A stretch of 56,404 bases of DNA from CAG-791 sp963655255 (GCA_963655255.1 CAVKEB010000014.1:1-56404); one strand, 5' to 3'. Positions 16,885 through 27,200 are shown, counted from the first letter of the stretch. The notes: generated by a model from the sequence alone, not told the origin. Numbers and translations are program-made.

Positions 16885-17367
16885 TCACACCGACAGTTCG
16901 ATGTGACGGCCGGTTGCCTGATACTGCTCATACGTCACTCCGGCAGCATCAAACATGCGCTTGCTGGCGACATTGGAATCGGAACCGGCGTACTTGTCGC
17001 TCTTGTAGATGACCTTGCGGATCCCCGCCTGAATGATCGCCTTGGCGCATTCATTGCAGGGAAACAGTGAAACGTACAGTGTGGAGCCCTCCAGCGAACC
17101 TCCGCGGTAATTCAGGATGGCGTTCAGCTCGCTGTGCGTCACATACGGATACTTCGTCATCAGAAGATCTCCGTCGCGCTCCCACGGAAACTGGTCATCG
17201 TCGCAGCCGACCGGCATGCCGTTGTATCCGATCGACAGAATTTTATGTTCGCTGCTGACAATGCAGGAGCCGACCTGTGTATTGGGGTCCTTGGATCTCA
17301 TTCCCGCGAGCTGTGCCACTCCCATGAAATATTCATCCCAGGAAATATAGTCCGCTCTTTTTGACAT
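16885..17367 (-). CDS. Deoxycytidylate (dCMP) deaminase
   Basis: Zinc-dependent enzyme converting dCMP to dUMP for dTTP synthesis, 160 residues. The deaminase motifs are THSELNAI (zinc-binding His and proton-shuttling Glu) and SLFPCNECAKAI (PCxxC zinc ligands). The N-terminal ISWDEYFMGVAQLAGMRSKD is typical of the dCMP/ComEB group rather than of cytidine deaminases. It lies between upp and the wall hydrolase in one minus-strand run. Confidence 0.93.
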   Translation of the reverse strand: MSKRADYISWDEYFMGVAQLAGMRSKDPNTQVGSCIVSSEHKILSIGYNGMPVGCDDDQFPWERDGDLLMTKYPYVTHSELNAILNYRGGSLEGSTLYVSLFPCNECAKAIIQAGIRKVIYKSDKYAGSDSNVASKRMFDAAGVTYEQYQATGRHIELSV

Positions 17368-17393
17368 ACGGAACCTCTCCGATTCGTGTTGTT

Positions 17394-18023
17394 TTACTTC
17401 GTGCCGAAAATACGGTCTCCCGCATCCCCAAGGCCGGGAACAATGTAGCAGTGCTCATTGAGATGATCATCCATTGCGCCGATGTACAGATCGACATCCG
17501 GATGTGCCTCGGTAAATGCCTTCACGCCTTCCGGTGCCGCAATGATGCACAGGAAATGAATCTTGGTGCAGCCATGCTTCTTCAGCTGGCTCACCGCATC
17601 AATGGAGGAGCCGCCGGTTGCCAGCATCGGATCCACCACAAAGACCTCACGGTCTGCGCAGTCCGCCGGAAGCTTGCAGTAATATTCCACAGGCTTCAGA
17701 GTCTCCGGATCACGGTACATTCCGATGTGTCCGACCTTTGCGGCGGGAATCATCTTCAGCATGCCGTCCACCATGCCAAGGCCTGCGCGGAGAATCGGAA
17801 CCACCGCCAGCTTCTTGCCCTTGAGCTGCTTCGCCGTGCAGTGTGCAACCGGAGTATCAATCTCCACATCTTCCAGTTCCAGATCACGCGTTGCCTCATA
17901 GCAGAGAAGCATTGCGATCTCGCCGACCGTCTCACGGAACGCCTTGGTTCCCGTGGTTCTTCTGCGGATAAAACCAATCTTATGCTGAATCAGCGGATGA
18001 TCCATTACAACTACCTTAGCCAT
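17394..18023 (-). CDS. upp: Uracil phosphoribosyltransferase
   Basis: Pyrimidine salvage enzyme joining uracil and PRPP to give UMP, 209 residues, the normal length. The PRPP loop reads VFVVDPMLATGGSS, and the C-terminal uracil-binding region ends ...YIVPGLGDAGDRIFGTK, a UPRT signature. Gap to the dCMP deaminase is 26 nt; the gap to rpiB is 99 nt and contains a small TGCCGC/GCGGCA hairpin at 18063-18077. Confidence 0.97.
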   Translation of the reverse strand: MAKVVVMDHPLIQHKIGFIRRRTTGTKAFRETVGEIAMLLCYEATRDLELEDVEIDTPVAHCTAKQLKGKKLAVVPILRAGLGMVDGMLKMIPAAKVGHIGMYRDPETLKPVEYYCKLPADCADREVFVVDPMLATGGSSIDAVSQLKKHGCTKIHFLCIIAAPEGVKAFTEAHPDVDLYIGAMDDHLNEHCYIVPGLGDAGDRIFGTK

Positions 18024-18122
18024 GTTTTCCTCGATTCTGCGCTTTATGCGCGATTTGAATGCTGCCGCCCTGCGGCATAACTGCTTCCGGTTCCGATACC
18101 TGTATCTGTTTCTTAATTGTTT

Positions 18123-18566
18123 TTACTGCTTTTTCTCATATTCCGCAATCTTGGCGATACGTCTTGCATGACGTTCCTCTCCGGAAAATTCCGTGCCGAG
18201 GAACGTATCCACCACATCCATTGCCACATTGGAGCCGATTACGCCCGCTCCGATGGCAAGGACATTGGCATCGTTGTGGAGTCTCGTCAGTCTCGCCGTG
18301 GTGACATCGTGGCAGAGTGCACAGCGGATTCCCGGAATCTTGTTAGCCGTAATGCTGACACCGATTCCCGTCGTGCAGATCACAATTCCCTTCTCCGCCT
18401 CCCCCGCGGCGACTGCCTCTGCGGCAGGTCCGGCAAAGTCCGGATAATCGCAGGATTTCTTCTCCTTCGTTCCGAAATCCCTGACCTCGTACCCCTTTTC
18501 CTCCAGGTGGCGGATCACCTCCGTCTTCAGATCCAATCCGCCATGGTCACTCGCAATTGCTATCAT
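18123..18566 (-). CDS. rpiB: Ribose-5-phosphate isomerase B
   Basis: Interconverts ribulose 5-phosphate and ribose 5-phosphate, 147 residues. It begins MIAIASDHGGLDLK, the RpiB signature, and contains VICTTGIGVSITANK (catalytic Cys region) and LCHDVTTARLTRLHNDANV. ATG 18566 follows GGGAAGGGGAAAC; upstream in-frame codons to 18665 are unlike the family and overlap a hairpin. Its product feeds PRPP synthesis, which upp consumes. Confidence 0.95.
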   Translation of the reverse strand: MIAIASDHGGLDLKTEVIRHLEEKGYEVRDFGTKEKKSCDYPDFAGPAAEAVAAGEAEKGIVICTTGIGVSITANKIPGIRCALCHDVTTARLTRLHNDANVLAIGAGVIGSNVAMDVVDTFLGTEFSGEERHARRIAKIAEYEKKQ

Positions 18567-18579
18567 GTTTCCCCTTCCC

Positions 18580-18598
18580 GCCGCAGTCCGTCTGCGGC
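18580..18598 (-). other. Intercistronic hairpin before rpiB
   Basis: GCCGCAG (18580-18586) pairs with CTGCGGC (18592-18598) over a 5-nt loop, directly upstream of the rpiB Shine-Dalgarno. No U-run follows. It could affect mRNA processing or rpiB translation after sua5. Confidence 0.35.
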
Positions 18599-18683
18599 AA
18601 CATGAAGAGAATTCCGTAAAATGCGGAATCTCCGGTGCAATTTCCCTCCATGCCGTTTCCGGCACGTTTTTCTTTTTTCGCTC

Positions 18684-19781
18684 CTATACCTGCACGATTT
18701 TCTGTCCGGCAGCCTTCATCAGGCGGTTCATGATCGCCATGCCAAAGCCGCCCTGACCATCTGTGCTTCCGGAACCGTCTCCGATTTCCTGATCCCGGAA
18801 TGACTCGGAATACATCACCGTGCACTTCTCATCGTCAAACTCACGCAGGATCCGGAAAAGTTCCCTTGCGATCTCATCCTCATCCCTGCGGCTTCCCGCG
18901 CTCTTGACACAATCCGCATGATACAGGCCTTTTGTCTCATCGGTGCAGATCACGCCGGTCTTCTCTCCGGCCGCTCTTGCCTCTGCAAGTTCTTTGTTGA
19001 TGTATTCGGCCACCTTTCCGGGCGCACCCTCCACGATCGTCAGATCCCCTTTGGGCGCATAATGGCGGTATTTCATGCCCGGTGCCTTCGGTCTCTCCTT
19101 GGAATCCGCAGACAGAATCGTACGGTCTACCGAAACCTCGCCCAGAACATCGGAAAGCATCTTCTGTGTGATGTATCCGGGCCGGAGAATCATTGGCTCT
19201 TCTTCCGTCAGATCAATAATGGTGGATTCCAGGCCGATCCCGACCTCTCCTCCGTCAATGATCATGTCCACTTTCCCGTCCAGATCTTCCTTACAGTATA
19301 ACGCAATTGTCGGAGAAGGTCTTCCGGACTTGTTGGCGGACGGCGCCGCAATGTATCCGCCCTCCGCGGCGATCAGGGCCTGTGCAATCCGGTTGCTGGG
19401 AAAGCGGATTGCCACGGTGTCAAGCCCGCCCGTCGTCTCATAGGGCACCCGGTCATTCTTCCGGAAAATCATGGTAAGCGGTCCCGGCCAGAAGGCCTTC
19501 GCAAGCTTCATCGCCGCCTCCGGCATTTCCTGTACAATCGGAGGAATGTCTTCCAGCCTGCACACATGTACAATCAGCGGATTGTCCGACGGTCTTCCCT
19601 TCGCCGCATAGATCTTGCGGGAGGATTCCGGATTCAGCGCATCCCCGCCCAGACCGTACACGGTCTCCGTCGGAAATGCCACCAGGCCGCCTTCCTTCAG
19701 AATCTGCCCGGCTCTTCGGATCGCCTCCTCATCAATATCATCTTCCGTCATGGAAACATACTGCGTTATCAATTCTGTCAC
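18684..19781 (-). CDS. sua5: Threonylcarbamoyl-AMP synthase (Sua5/YwlC type)
   Basis: Makes threonylcarbamoyl-adenylate for the t6A37 modification of tRNAs reading ANN codons. The YrdC domain is at the N-terminus (GGLVAFPTETVYGLGGDAL, then AAKGRPSDNPLIVH), followed by SANKSGRPSPT and a linker (PKAPGMKYRHYAPKG) leading to the C-terminal Sua5 domain, so this is the long form. The start is uncertain: GTG 19781 gives MTELIT..., closest to family N-termini; TTG 19772, ATG 19751 or TTG 19829 are alternatives, none with a strong Shine-Dalgarno. First gene of the run sua5-rpiB-upp-dCMP deaminase-hydrolase. Confidence 0.92.
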   Translation of the reverse strand: MTELITQYVSMTEDDIDEEAIRRAGQILKEGGLVAFPTETVYGLGGDALNPESSRKIYAAKGRPSDNPLIVHVCRLEDIPPIVQEMPEAAMKLAKAFWPGPLTMIFRKNDRVPYETTGGLDTVAIRFPSNRIAQALIAAEGGYIAAPSANKSGRPSPTIALYCKEDLDGKVDMIIDGGEVGIGLESTIIDLTEEEPMILRPGYITQKMLSDVLGEVSVDRTILSADSKERPKAPGMKYRHYAPKGDLTIVEGAPGKVAEYINKELAEARAAGEKTGVICTDETKGLYHADCVKSAGSRRDEDEIARELFRILREFDDEKCTVMYSESFRDQEIGDGSGSTDGQGGFGMAIMNRLMKAAGQKIVQV

Positions 19782-19832
19782 CTTCTCATTAATAAATTCC
19801 TTGTATGAATTCCTTCCGAGCTTTCCCAAACG

Positions 19833-19907
19833 GCATCTCGAAGAAATCTTTTCACAGGCAAGCTTGCAAAGCTTCCTGTTTGAATTTTCTCAGAACAGCA
19901 TCTCGAA
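19833..19907. repeat. Family S repeat, copy 4 (diverged)
   Basis: GCATCTCGAA occurs as a direct repeat at 19833-19842 and 19898-19907, flanking an ACAGG...CCTGT hairpin (19854-19879). Its complement TTCGAGATGC with nearby GAGAAAATTC is the core of the other family S copies. It lies upstream of sua5. Confidence 0.45.
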
Positions 19908-19922
19908 TATCCATCCGATAAG

Positions 19923-19977
19923 ATATTGCAGTTCCCCGCCGCGGCAAGCAAGCTTGCCGGACTGTTTCCTGCAATAT
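19923..19977. other. Nested hairpin after the GH18 gene
   Basis: Outer arms ATATTGCAG (19923-19931) and CTGCAATAT (19969-19977) enclose a perfect GGCAAGC/GCTTGCC hairpin (19943-19958). It lies just downstream of the GH18 stop codon. No U-run is present, so it may be a 3'-end stabilising structure or another structured repeat. Confidence 0.5.
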
Positions 19978-19991
19978 TCTGCCGCTCTGAC

Positions 19992-22061
19992 TTATTGGTT
20001 CATGTAGTTGCTGATGGTATCCCACACATCCGCGGTTTCAAACTGAAGGCGCCACTCCGCGACTCCCTTGATCCCGAGACTCTGCATGACATCCAGCTTC
20101 TGCTGAATGGACTGTGCGTCTTCCACCCAGATCCGGATCTTTTTGCCGTCCTCCGTGGTCTCCGCATAGTTCTGACCGGTTTCCGCGTTCCAGCTCTCCG
20201 TCATTCCGTGTGCCTGAATGAAATCCTGAATATCCTGCATGCCGAGAGCTTTGGAGCTGATCTGTCCGTCCTCTGTCTCCCAGATTCTGCTGTAGAACGG
20301 AATGGCATTGATCAGGCGGTCCTTGGCAATTCCGTCATCCAGAGCCATCTGAATTCCCTGGGTCACATAAGAAATGGATGCAACGCTCCCTGCCTCCTGG
20401 CTGCCCGCGTAGTGTTCGTCATATCCCATGATCACAATATAGTCCGCAAAAACGCCCTGCTCATCCAGATGATAATGCGAGTTGAAGGAGAAATTCGGAT
20501 AGCTGTCCACGGACAGGAAAATTCCGGCATTCCGGCAGGCAATGGAGAGCTCCCGGATAAACTCAATGTAGTCCTCTCCGTTTTCTTCCGGAATCAGTTC
20601 GAAGTCGACGTTGATTCCGTCAAAGCCATAGGTCTGTGCTTCCTGAATCAGCTGCTGGATCAGATTCGTTCTGGAATCCAGCGTCGTCAGGAAGGTGTGG
20701 TTGTCGAGCTGCTGAAGCGATGCGGAATTGATGTTGTCCACAACAGCCCAGACCTGGCAGCCCATGCTGTGTGCCTGGGTGACATAGTCCTGCGTGGCAG
20801 CCTTCTCCATATTGCCGTCATTGTCACTGACCCAGTACCAGGTCGGCGCCACGATGTTCACCGCCTTCGTCTGCGCCATATAGGAAGTAAGCGTCACATT
20901 TCCCTGAGAACCCCATACGTTGTGGAACGCCATATTGATCTTTCCGTCAAACGTAAGGTGCGTGAACTCCGGCTCCGTATAATCAGTGACCGGAGAAGGC
21001 GTCTGTGTCTTGATGTCAGAGAGTCTCCGATTCTCCACATAGCCGATGACCGAGTCCGCCGATTTTACCTTGGACCAGGTGTCCATCTGCTCCAGAACCG
21101 TCACCTGATCACCCTTTTCCAGCTGCTCCATCACCGGACTCTTGATGCCGCCTGAGGTGCGGATCTGTGTCTTCCGGTTGATGGCTGCCGTCGTCTCTTC
21201 CTCCCAGCTGGTATCAATCTGCAGGCGGGTCGGATCCTCAAAGGCCGTCATTCCGAAATTGGTATACTGCTTCACAAAGTCAAGGGCGAGGTAAATGGTC
21301 CCGTCCACATTCACAGCCGGAGCATAGTCCAGAGTCTGGGTTCCTCCTTCTGCCGTGGAAACCTCGCTGCTTCCGATCACCGTCTCCAGCTTGTCCGTCG
21401 GGAAGCAGTACAGGATCATGCCGGTTTCATCCTGTGCGTTCTGTTTTCCATAATAAAAACGGCTGTTCAGCTGGCTTTTGACATCGTCCAGCTTCATATA
21501 ATAGACGCCGTCAATCTTCTTCGCATGGATGTCCGAGAGCTCATTCCCCCAGACAATCGGCACATCATCCTCGCCCTGCACGCCAAACTGGGCCGCAAGA
21601 TCCGCCTTCTCTGTCGAATACGAGTACCGGTCCAGAAAAAGTTTCGCACCGAATGCCACGCCCAGAACCAGGATCATCAAAATGATGGCAAAAACCGGTG
21701 ACGCCGACTTTTTCTTCCGCCGTCTGCCGCCCTGCCGTTTCGGTCTCTCCGGTGCCTTCCTGGAAGAGGCAGAGCGCTTTTTGCTGCTCTTCCTGTTCCC
21801 CGCAGAGGATCTGCCGGTTGCTGCCTTCCTTCCGGCAGATCCCTTTCCGGAAGTTCTCCGTTTCGAGGATCTTCTTGCCCGATCCTCTTCATAGCGGTCA
21901 TCTTCATAGCCGTAGTCATCCGCGTAGGATTCGTTTCCGTAACCGTATTCATCGTAGCCGCCGAAATCCGCGTCATAACGATCATCCCGACGGTCGTCAT
22001 ATCCGTCATAGCCGTAATCCGCGTCCCCGTAATCCTGAAAATCGTCGTATCTGGAACCCAT
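19992..22061 (-). CDS. Membrane-anchored GH18-type glycosidase with SH3-like domain
   Basis: A 689-residue surface protein. The cytoplasmic start is rich in Asp, Tyr and Gly (about 1-55), then strongly basic (65-120), followed by one membrane helix (about 123-143). Outside are a copper-amine-oxidase-N-like domain (about 185-285), a bacterial SH3-like domain (about 292-348, GDQVTVLEQMDTWSKVKSAD) and a C-terminal GH18 barrel. The catalytic motif is GFDGINVDFE (479-488), with Glu488 as acid, as in YaaH/YdhD-type proteins. Likely substrate is peptidoglycan or GlcNAc polymers. ATG 22061 follows GGGGGAA. Confidence 0.88.
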   Translation of the reverse strand: MGSRYDDFQDYGDADYGYDGYDDRRDDRYDADFGGYDEYGYGNESYADDYGYEDDRYEEDRARRSSKRRTSGKGSAGRKAATGRSSAGNRKSSKKRSASSRKAPERPKRQGGRRRKKKSASPVFAIILMILVLGVAFGAKLFLDRYSYSTEKADLAAQFGVQGEDDVPIVWGNELSDIHAKKIDGVYYMKLDDVKSQLNSRFYYGKQNAQDETGMILYCFPTDKLETVIGSSEVSTAEGGTQTLDYAPAVNVDGTIYLALDFVKQYTNFGMTAFEDPTRLQIDTSWEEETTAAINRKTQIRTSGGIKSPVMEQLEKGDQVTVLEQMDTWSKVKSADSVIGYVENRRLSDIKTQTPSPVTDYTEPEFTHLTFDGKINMAFHNVWGSQGNVTLTSYMAQTKAVNIVAPTWYWVSDNDGNMEKAATQDYVTQAHSMGCQVWAVVDNINSASLQQLDNHTFLTTLDSRTNLIQQLIQEAQTYGFDGINVDFELIPEENGEDYIEFIRELSIACRNAGIFLSVDSYPNFSFNSHYHLDEQGVFADYIVIMGYDEHYAGSQEAGSVASISYVTQGIQMALDDGIAKDRLINAIPFYSRIWETEDGQISSKALGMQDIQDFIQAHGMTESWNAETGQNYAETTEDGKKIRIWVEDAQSIQQKLDVMQSLGIKGVAEWRLQFETADVWDTISNYMNQ

Positions 22062-22106
22062 GATTTCCCCCAATGCCTTTATATTTCGGCTGTATCCAAA
22101 ACTAAT

Positions 22107-22135
22107 TTATTATAGCAGACATTTCCTGTACTGTC
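22107..22135 (-). promoter_or_regulatory. Extended -10 promoter of the GH18 gene
   Basis: Minus strand: TGCTATAAT (extended -10, 22107-22115) with GAGACA (22130-22135) 17 bp upstream of the TATAAT. About 45 bp from the start codon. A good candidate for a sigma-A promoter. Confidence 0.6.
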
Positions 22136-23240
22136 TCCCTGCAGATCCCGGGTCTGCCATCCGCATGCGGTTCTGCATCCGGATACCCGCCGTTTCAGCA
22201 TCCCGGCTTCTCTCATGAGAATGCCAAGACGGCGTGACAGCATCCCGCTTCCCTCTCACCGCATCCCGCACGGCGGGGACCCGTAGGACTTCCTGCGGCT
22301 GCAGGAAGACGGAATTACTGCCACACCAATAGATCCGCCCTGTAAGGGCCCAGATATGGAGAATGATATGGTTAAGACATAAGAACTGTTCTGTCCCTTG
22401 GGCGACTTCCAGGTGAAATCATCCTGCAGGCAGAAAAGATTCTTATAAAGACTGCGGAATCCGGCGGCCAGAAGGTTTTCCCGTGAAAATTCATCCCATC
22501 TGGTTTCCGTACTCCTTCCGAAAAGAAAGCGGATCGCACCTCAATCGTAAATTCTCAATAGATTCATTTTCTGAATGGTTCCCGGCCGTTTTTCATGATG
22601 ACTCCGGTATGACATATCTCTCAGGTTTTCTGTGAACCCTGTCTCTATGAAAAGCGTCCCTGTTCCCCCCCCATCGAACAGTACATAATTGTGAGTTTTA
22701 ATATTTCATTCTTTCTCTGCATTCTGGAGATTATCTCTGACGGACAGATTCTGTCCTGTTAGACGAGTGGACAATGGAAGCCCACTTATAAATCGTGAAG
22801 CATGAAATAGGATATAATAGATAAGATTCTGTTCGGACGGGAAAAGATCATCGCCTCCTTCTCGATGCCTGAATTGCCCGTTCCTTTCGGCAGATTCATC
22901 GTATCGGACCCTTTTTCCGTTTGCAAGGGCCCGCACTCCAGAAACCCCGTATCCTTTTGTTTTCGTGAATTTTCACAACAGCGGGTGTCCTTCTCTTTCC
23001 CGGACGGATTTTCACACCGGAAAGGGACGAGCCGTGAAACTTTTCTAAACTTTATGCTCGAACGATTGACTGGCAAACCGTTCTGCCGCTAAACTATTAA
23101 GACTAATCGGAAGTGCGAATTCCTGCCATTTCCGACTGACTAATCGGAATTGCGGATTCCTGCTATTTCCGACTGACACGGGATGCAGCCGCCATCTGCG
23201 CCGGATTGCCGACGTGTTTCCCGTATCAATGCCAATATAC
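22136..23240. other. Long stretch without a convincing gene
   Basis: About 1.1 kb between the divergent GH18 and mecA genes. It contains GCGGGATGC-like words repeated near 22196-22272, a TTCCTGC/GCAGGAA hairpin (22290-22307), an 8-C run (22665-22672), an isolated TATAAT (22813-22818) and a tandem repeat (23100-23178). A minus-strand frame open for about 90 codons ends at 22256 but has no start codon. I recognise no RNA family. It could be a decayed gene plus mecA leader, or an unknown non-coding RNA. Confidence 0.5.
23100..23178. repeat. Tandem repeat of about 41 bp, two units
   Basis: Two near-identical units, each starting GACTAATCGGAA and ending ATTTCCGACT, lie head to tail. TCGGAA and TTCCGA within each unit are inverted, so each can fold into a hairpin. 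They lie about 80 bp before mecA and could be operator sites or a leader structure. Confidence 0.65.
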
Positions 23241-23258
23241 GGAAGGAGGTTCCTCTGT

Positions 23259-24020
23259 ATGAAAATAGAGAAAATAAGCGACAGCCAGATCCGGTTCACG
23301 CTGACCGGCGAGGACCTGGCCGCGCGTCAGATTAAATTAAGCGAGTTAGCCTATGGAACGGAAAAGGCCCGGAACCTCTTCCGGGAAATGATGCAGCAGG
23401 CGGCTTCCCAGGTCGGTTTCGAGGCCGACAACATTCCGCTGATGATCGAGGCTGTTCCCATGAACGGCGGCAGCATTGTTCTCATTGTCACAAAGGTGGA
23501 CAACCCGGAGGAGCTGGATACGCGCTTTTCCAGTTTTGCTCCTTCTGTCGGCTCTTCCGAGAGTTCCGCGGATTCGCTTCCCGGCTCCTTTGAACAGCTT
23601 CTTCATTCGATCACCGGTTCTCACAAAACAGCAGAGGAGGCAGACCCGGCCCGGAACACCGCACCCGCAGGGCGCCCTTCCGATGAAATGAAGGAGGCCA
23701 TGCAGAAATTCCGCGATTATGCGCTCTGCAACCGTCTCTACTCCTTTGACAGCATGGACCGTGTGATGGAGGCGGCTTCCAGAGTCAGCGGCTCCTACAC
23801 GGGCGAGAGCATTCTCTTCGGCAGAACCGGTGAATATCTCCTTCTTCTGAAAATGAAGGATGTCGCCGAGGTCAGTTCAATGCAGCACGTCCTCGCCGCG
23901 ATTTCGGAATATGCGTCCATGCTCCCGATCACCTATGCACGCCAGCAGTACCTCGAGGAGCACGGCAATGTTCTTATTTCTTCGAGCGCCCTGGCGCAGC
24001 TCGCCCGCATGTCCGGCTGA
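23259..24020 (+). CDS. mecA: Adaptor protein MecA
   Basis: A 253-residue adaptor that brings unfolded or specific proteins to the ClpC ATPase for proteolysis. The N-terminal substrate-binding part begins MKIEKISDSQIRFTLTGEDL, and the C-terminal ClpC-binding domain is about residues 145-253 (DYALCNRLYSFDSMDRVMEA...). A Ser-rich linker joins them. GGAAGGAGG precedes ATG 23259; the in-frame ATG at 23214 lacks a site. Followed by a strong terminator. Confidence 0.9.
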   Translation: MKIEKISDSQIRFTLTGEDLAARQIKLSELAYGTEKARNLFREMMQQAASQVGFEADNIPLMIEAVPMNGGSIVLIVTKVDNPEELDTRFSSFAPSVGSSESSADSLPGSFEQLLHSITGSHKTAEEADPARNTAPAGRPSDEMKEAMQKFRDYALCNRLYSFDSMDRVMEAASRVSGSYTGESILFGRTGEYLLLLKMKDVAEVSSMQHVLAAISEYASMLPITYARQQYLEEHGNVLISSSALAQLARMSG

Positions 24021-24052
24021 GCCGTGATAAGCCCCCTCTTTTTCATTAGTTA

Positions 24053-24097
24053 TGCCTAATTTATATTAGATCTGTCTAATATAAATTAGGCATTTTT
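24053..24097 (+). terminator. Rho-independent terminator of mecA
   Basis: An 18-bp perfect AT-rich stem (24053-24070 with 24075-24092) closes a TCTG loop and is followed by TTTTTAT. It isolates mecA from nifJ. Confidence 0.85.
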
Positions 24098-24131
24098 ATC
24101 AAACTTTTACCGCATCCGCAGCCCCGAATCG

Positions 24132-24160
24132 TTGCAATCTCACAGCCCGAATGATAGACT
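24132..24160 (+). promoter_or_regulatory. Putative promoter of nifJ
   Basis: TTGCAA (24132-24137) and TAGACT (24155-24160) are spaced by 17 bp, about 80 bp before nifJ. Both boxes match 4 of 6 consensus bases; moderate to low support. Confidence 0.35.
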
Positions 24161-24240
24161 TCTAGACGATAGATCCGCATGAATGGGCGTATTTTGCCTG
24201 TTGCCCGGTCATGCATCAAATCATATAGGAGGAAACCAAA

Positions 24241-27200
24241 ATGGCAAGAAAGTATTTAACCATGGATGGTAACGAAGCCGCCGCACACGCAGCCTATGCG
24301 TATACGGAAGTTGCTACCATCTACCCCATCACACCGTCATCGGTTATGCCTGAGCACGTTGACGAATGGGCAACTGCCGGACGTAAGAATATCTTCGGAG
24401 ACGTAGTACACGTAACCGAGATGCAGTCTGAGGCAGGTGCTGCAGGCGCAACGCACGGTTCCATCGTGGCCGGTGCCATGACTTCTACCTTTACCGCTTC
24501 CCAGGGACTTCTTCTGATGATCCCGAACATCTACAAGGTTGCAGGTGAAGGCCTTCCGGCTGTCTTCAACGTATCCGCACGCTGCGTTGCAACCCACGCT
24601 CTGAACATCTTCGGCGATCACTCCGACGTCTATGCATGTCGTCAGACCGGTGCCGCTATGCTCTGCGAGAGCTCTGTTCAGGAAGTTATGGATCTGACTC
24701 CTGTTGCTTACTGTGCAGCAGTTGACGGAAAGCTTCCTTTCATCAACTTCTTTGACGGCTTCCGCACCTCCCACGAGATCCAGAAGATTCAGGTATGGGA
24801 TTACGATGATCTGAAGGATCTGATTGATCTTGACAAGGTACAGGAGTTCCGTGACAAGGCTCTGAATCCGAATCATCCCCGCCAGATGGGTTCCGCACAG
24901 AACCCGGATATCTTCTTCACGACCCGTGAGGCTTGCAACACCACTTATGATGAGATGCCCGCGATCGTCCAGAAGTACATGGACAAGGTCAATGCCAAGC
25001 TCGGCACCGACTACAAGCTCTTCAACTACTACGGCGCAGCAGACGCTGAGCAGGTCATCATCGCAATGGGCTCCGTCAACGAGACCATCGAAGAGACGGT
25101 TGACTACCTCAACTCTCAGGGCCAGAAGGTTGGTCTTGTAAAGGTTCGTCTGTACAGACCTTTCAGCGCAGAAGCTCTCATCGAGGCAATTCCGGATACG
25201 GTCAAGAAGATCTCTGTTCTCGACCGCACGAAGGAGCCCGGCTCCATCGGCGAGCCTCTGTACCTGGATGTTGTTGCAGCTCTGAAGGGCTCCAAGTTCG
25301 ATCAGGTTCCGGTATACACCGGCAGATACGGCCTTGGCTCCAAGGACACCACTCCTGCACAGATCATCGCTGTTTACAACAACACCGAGAAGAAGAGATT
25401 CACCATCGGCATCGATGATGATGTAACACATCTTTCTCTGCCTACCGGCAAGGAAATCGTTACCACTCCCGAAGGAACCGTATGCTGCAAGTTCTGGGGC
25501 CTCGGCGCAGACGGTACCGTTGGTGCGAACAAGAACTCCATCAAGATCATCGGCGACAACACCGACATGTATGCACAGGCATACTTCGACTATGATTCCA
25601 AGAAGTCCGGCGGCGTTACCATGTCTCACCTTCGTTTTGGTAAGAAGCCGATCAAGTCGACCTATCTGATCCATCAGGCAAACTTCGTTGCATGTCACAA
25701 CCCGGCATACATGCGTAAGTTCAACATGGTTCAGGAGCTGGTTGACGGCGGATCCTTCCTGCTGAACTGCTCCTGGAGCGACGCTGAGCTGGAAGAGCAC
25801 ATCCCCGGACAGGTTAAGAAGTTCATGTACGATCACCACATCAACTTCTACACCATCGACGGTGTAAAGCTTGGTATCGAGACCGGCATGGGCCCGACCC
25901 GTATCAACACCATTCTTCAGTCTGCATTCTTCACGATCACGAAGATCATTCCGGAAGAGCATGCCGTACAGCTGATGAAGGACGCTGCTCAGAAGACATA
26001 CGGCCGCAAGGGTCAGGATGTCGTTGAGAAGAACTGGGCTGCAATCGATGCCGGCGCCAAGAACTGGCACAAGGTAGAGATTCCGGAGAGCTGGGCAAAT
26101 GCAGAGGATGAAGGACTTGACTTCAAGAAGGTTACTTCTGACCGCAAGGATGTTGAGGCATTCGTCAACAACATTCAGCTTGCTGTTTCCGCACAGGAAG
26201 GCAACGGCCTGAAGGTTTCCGATGTTCTTCCTTACGTAGACGGCTCCACTCCTTCCGGTGCTGCTGCATTCGAGAAGCGTGGTATCGCTGTCAATGTACC
26301 TGTATGGAATGCCGAGAGCTGCATCGAGTGCACATTCTGCTCCTATGTCTGCCCTCACGCTGCAATCCGTCCGATCGCAATGACCGAAGAGGAAGCAGCA
26401 AAGGCTCCCGCAGGCACTGTTACCAAGGATCTGACCGGAATGCCCGGCTACAAGTTCGCGATCGTTGTTTCCAGCCTTGACTGCACCGGCTGCGGATCCT
26501 GCGCGAATGTATGCCCTGGCAATATGAAGGCTGCAACGCTGACCATGACCAGACTGGAAGAGGCTGAGCCGCTTCCGAACGAGCAGGCTGCATTTGACTA
26601 CGCAGTCAAGCTTCCGATCAAGGACGACGTTGTTGAGAAGTTCAAGGAGACCACGGTAAAGGGATCTCAGTTCAAGCAGCCGCTGCTTGAGTTCTCCGGA
26701 GCCTGCGCAGGCTGCGGCGAGACACCTTACATCAAGCTGATCACTCAGCTGTTCGGTGACAGAATGTATGTTGCCAATGCAACCGGATGCTCTTCGATCT
26801 GGGGCAACTCCTCGCCTTCTACTCCTTACACCGTAAACGCAAAGGGACATGGTCCTGCATGGTCCAACTCCCTGTTCGAGGATGCAGCAGAGTTCGGTTA
26901 TGGTATGTTCCTGGCCAACGATGCGATCCGTGCTCAGCTCAAGGCGAAGGTAGAAGCCTGGGGCGGCGAAGGCAGCAAGGAGTACCTTGACACCTTCACC
27001 AAGGGCGCAGAGAACGGCGCTGCTACCGATAAGCTGATCGCAGCTCTTGAGGCAGACGGCTCTGATGCAGCAAAGGATATCCTGAAAGAGAAGGATTACC
27101 TCGCTAAGAAGTCCCAGTGGATCTTCGGTGGTGACGGATGGGCATTCGATATCGGCTACGGCGGAGTTGACCACGTACTTGCTTCCGGCAAGGATGTCAA

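Noticed and set aside
22256..22540. Minus-strand frame open for about 90 codons in the gene-free region
   Set aside because: No ATG, GTG or TTG start with a ribosome site, and no family resemblance; at most a remnant.
22665..22672. C8 run as a phase-variable tract
   Set aside because: It lies outside any recognisable coding sequence or promoter spacer, so slippage would have no evident effect.
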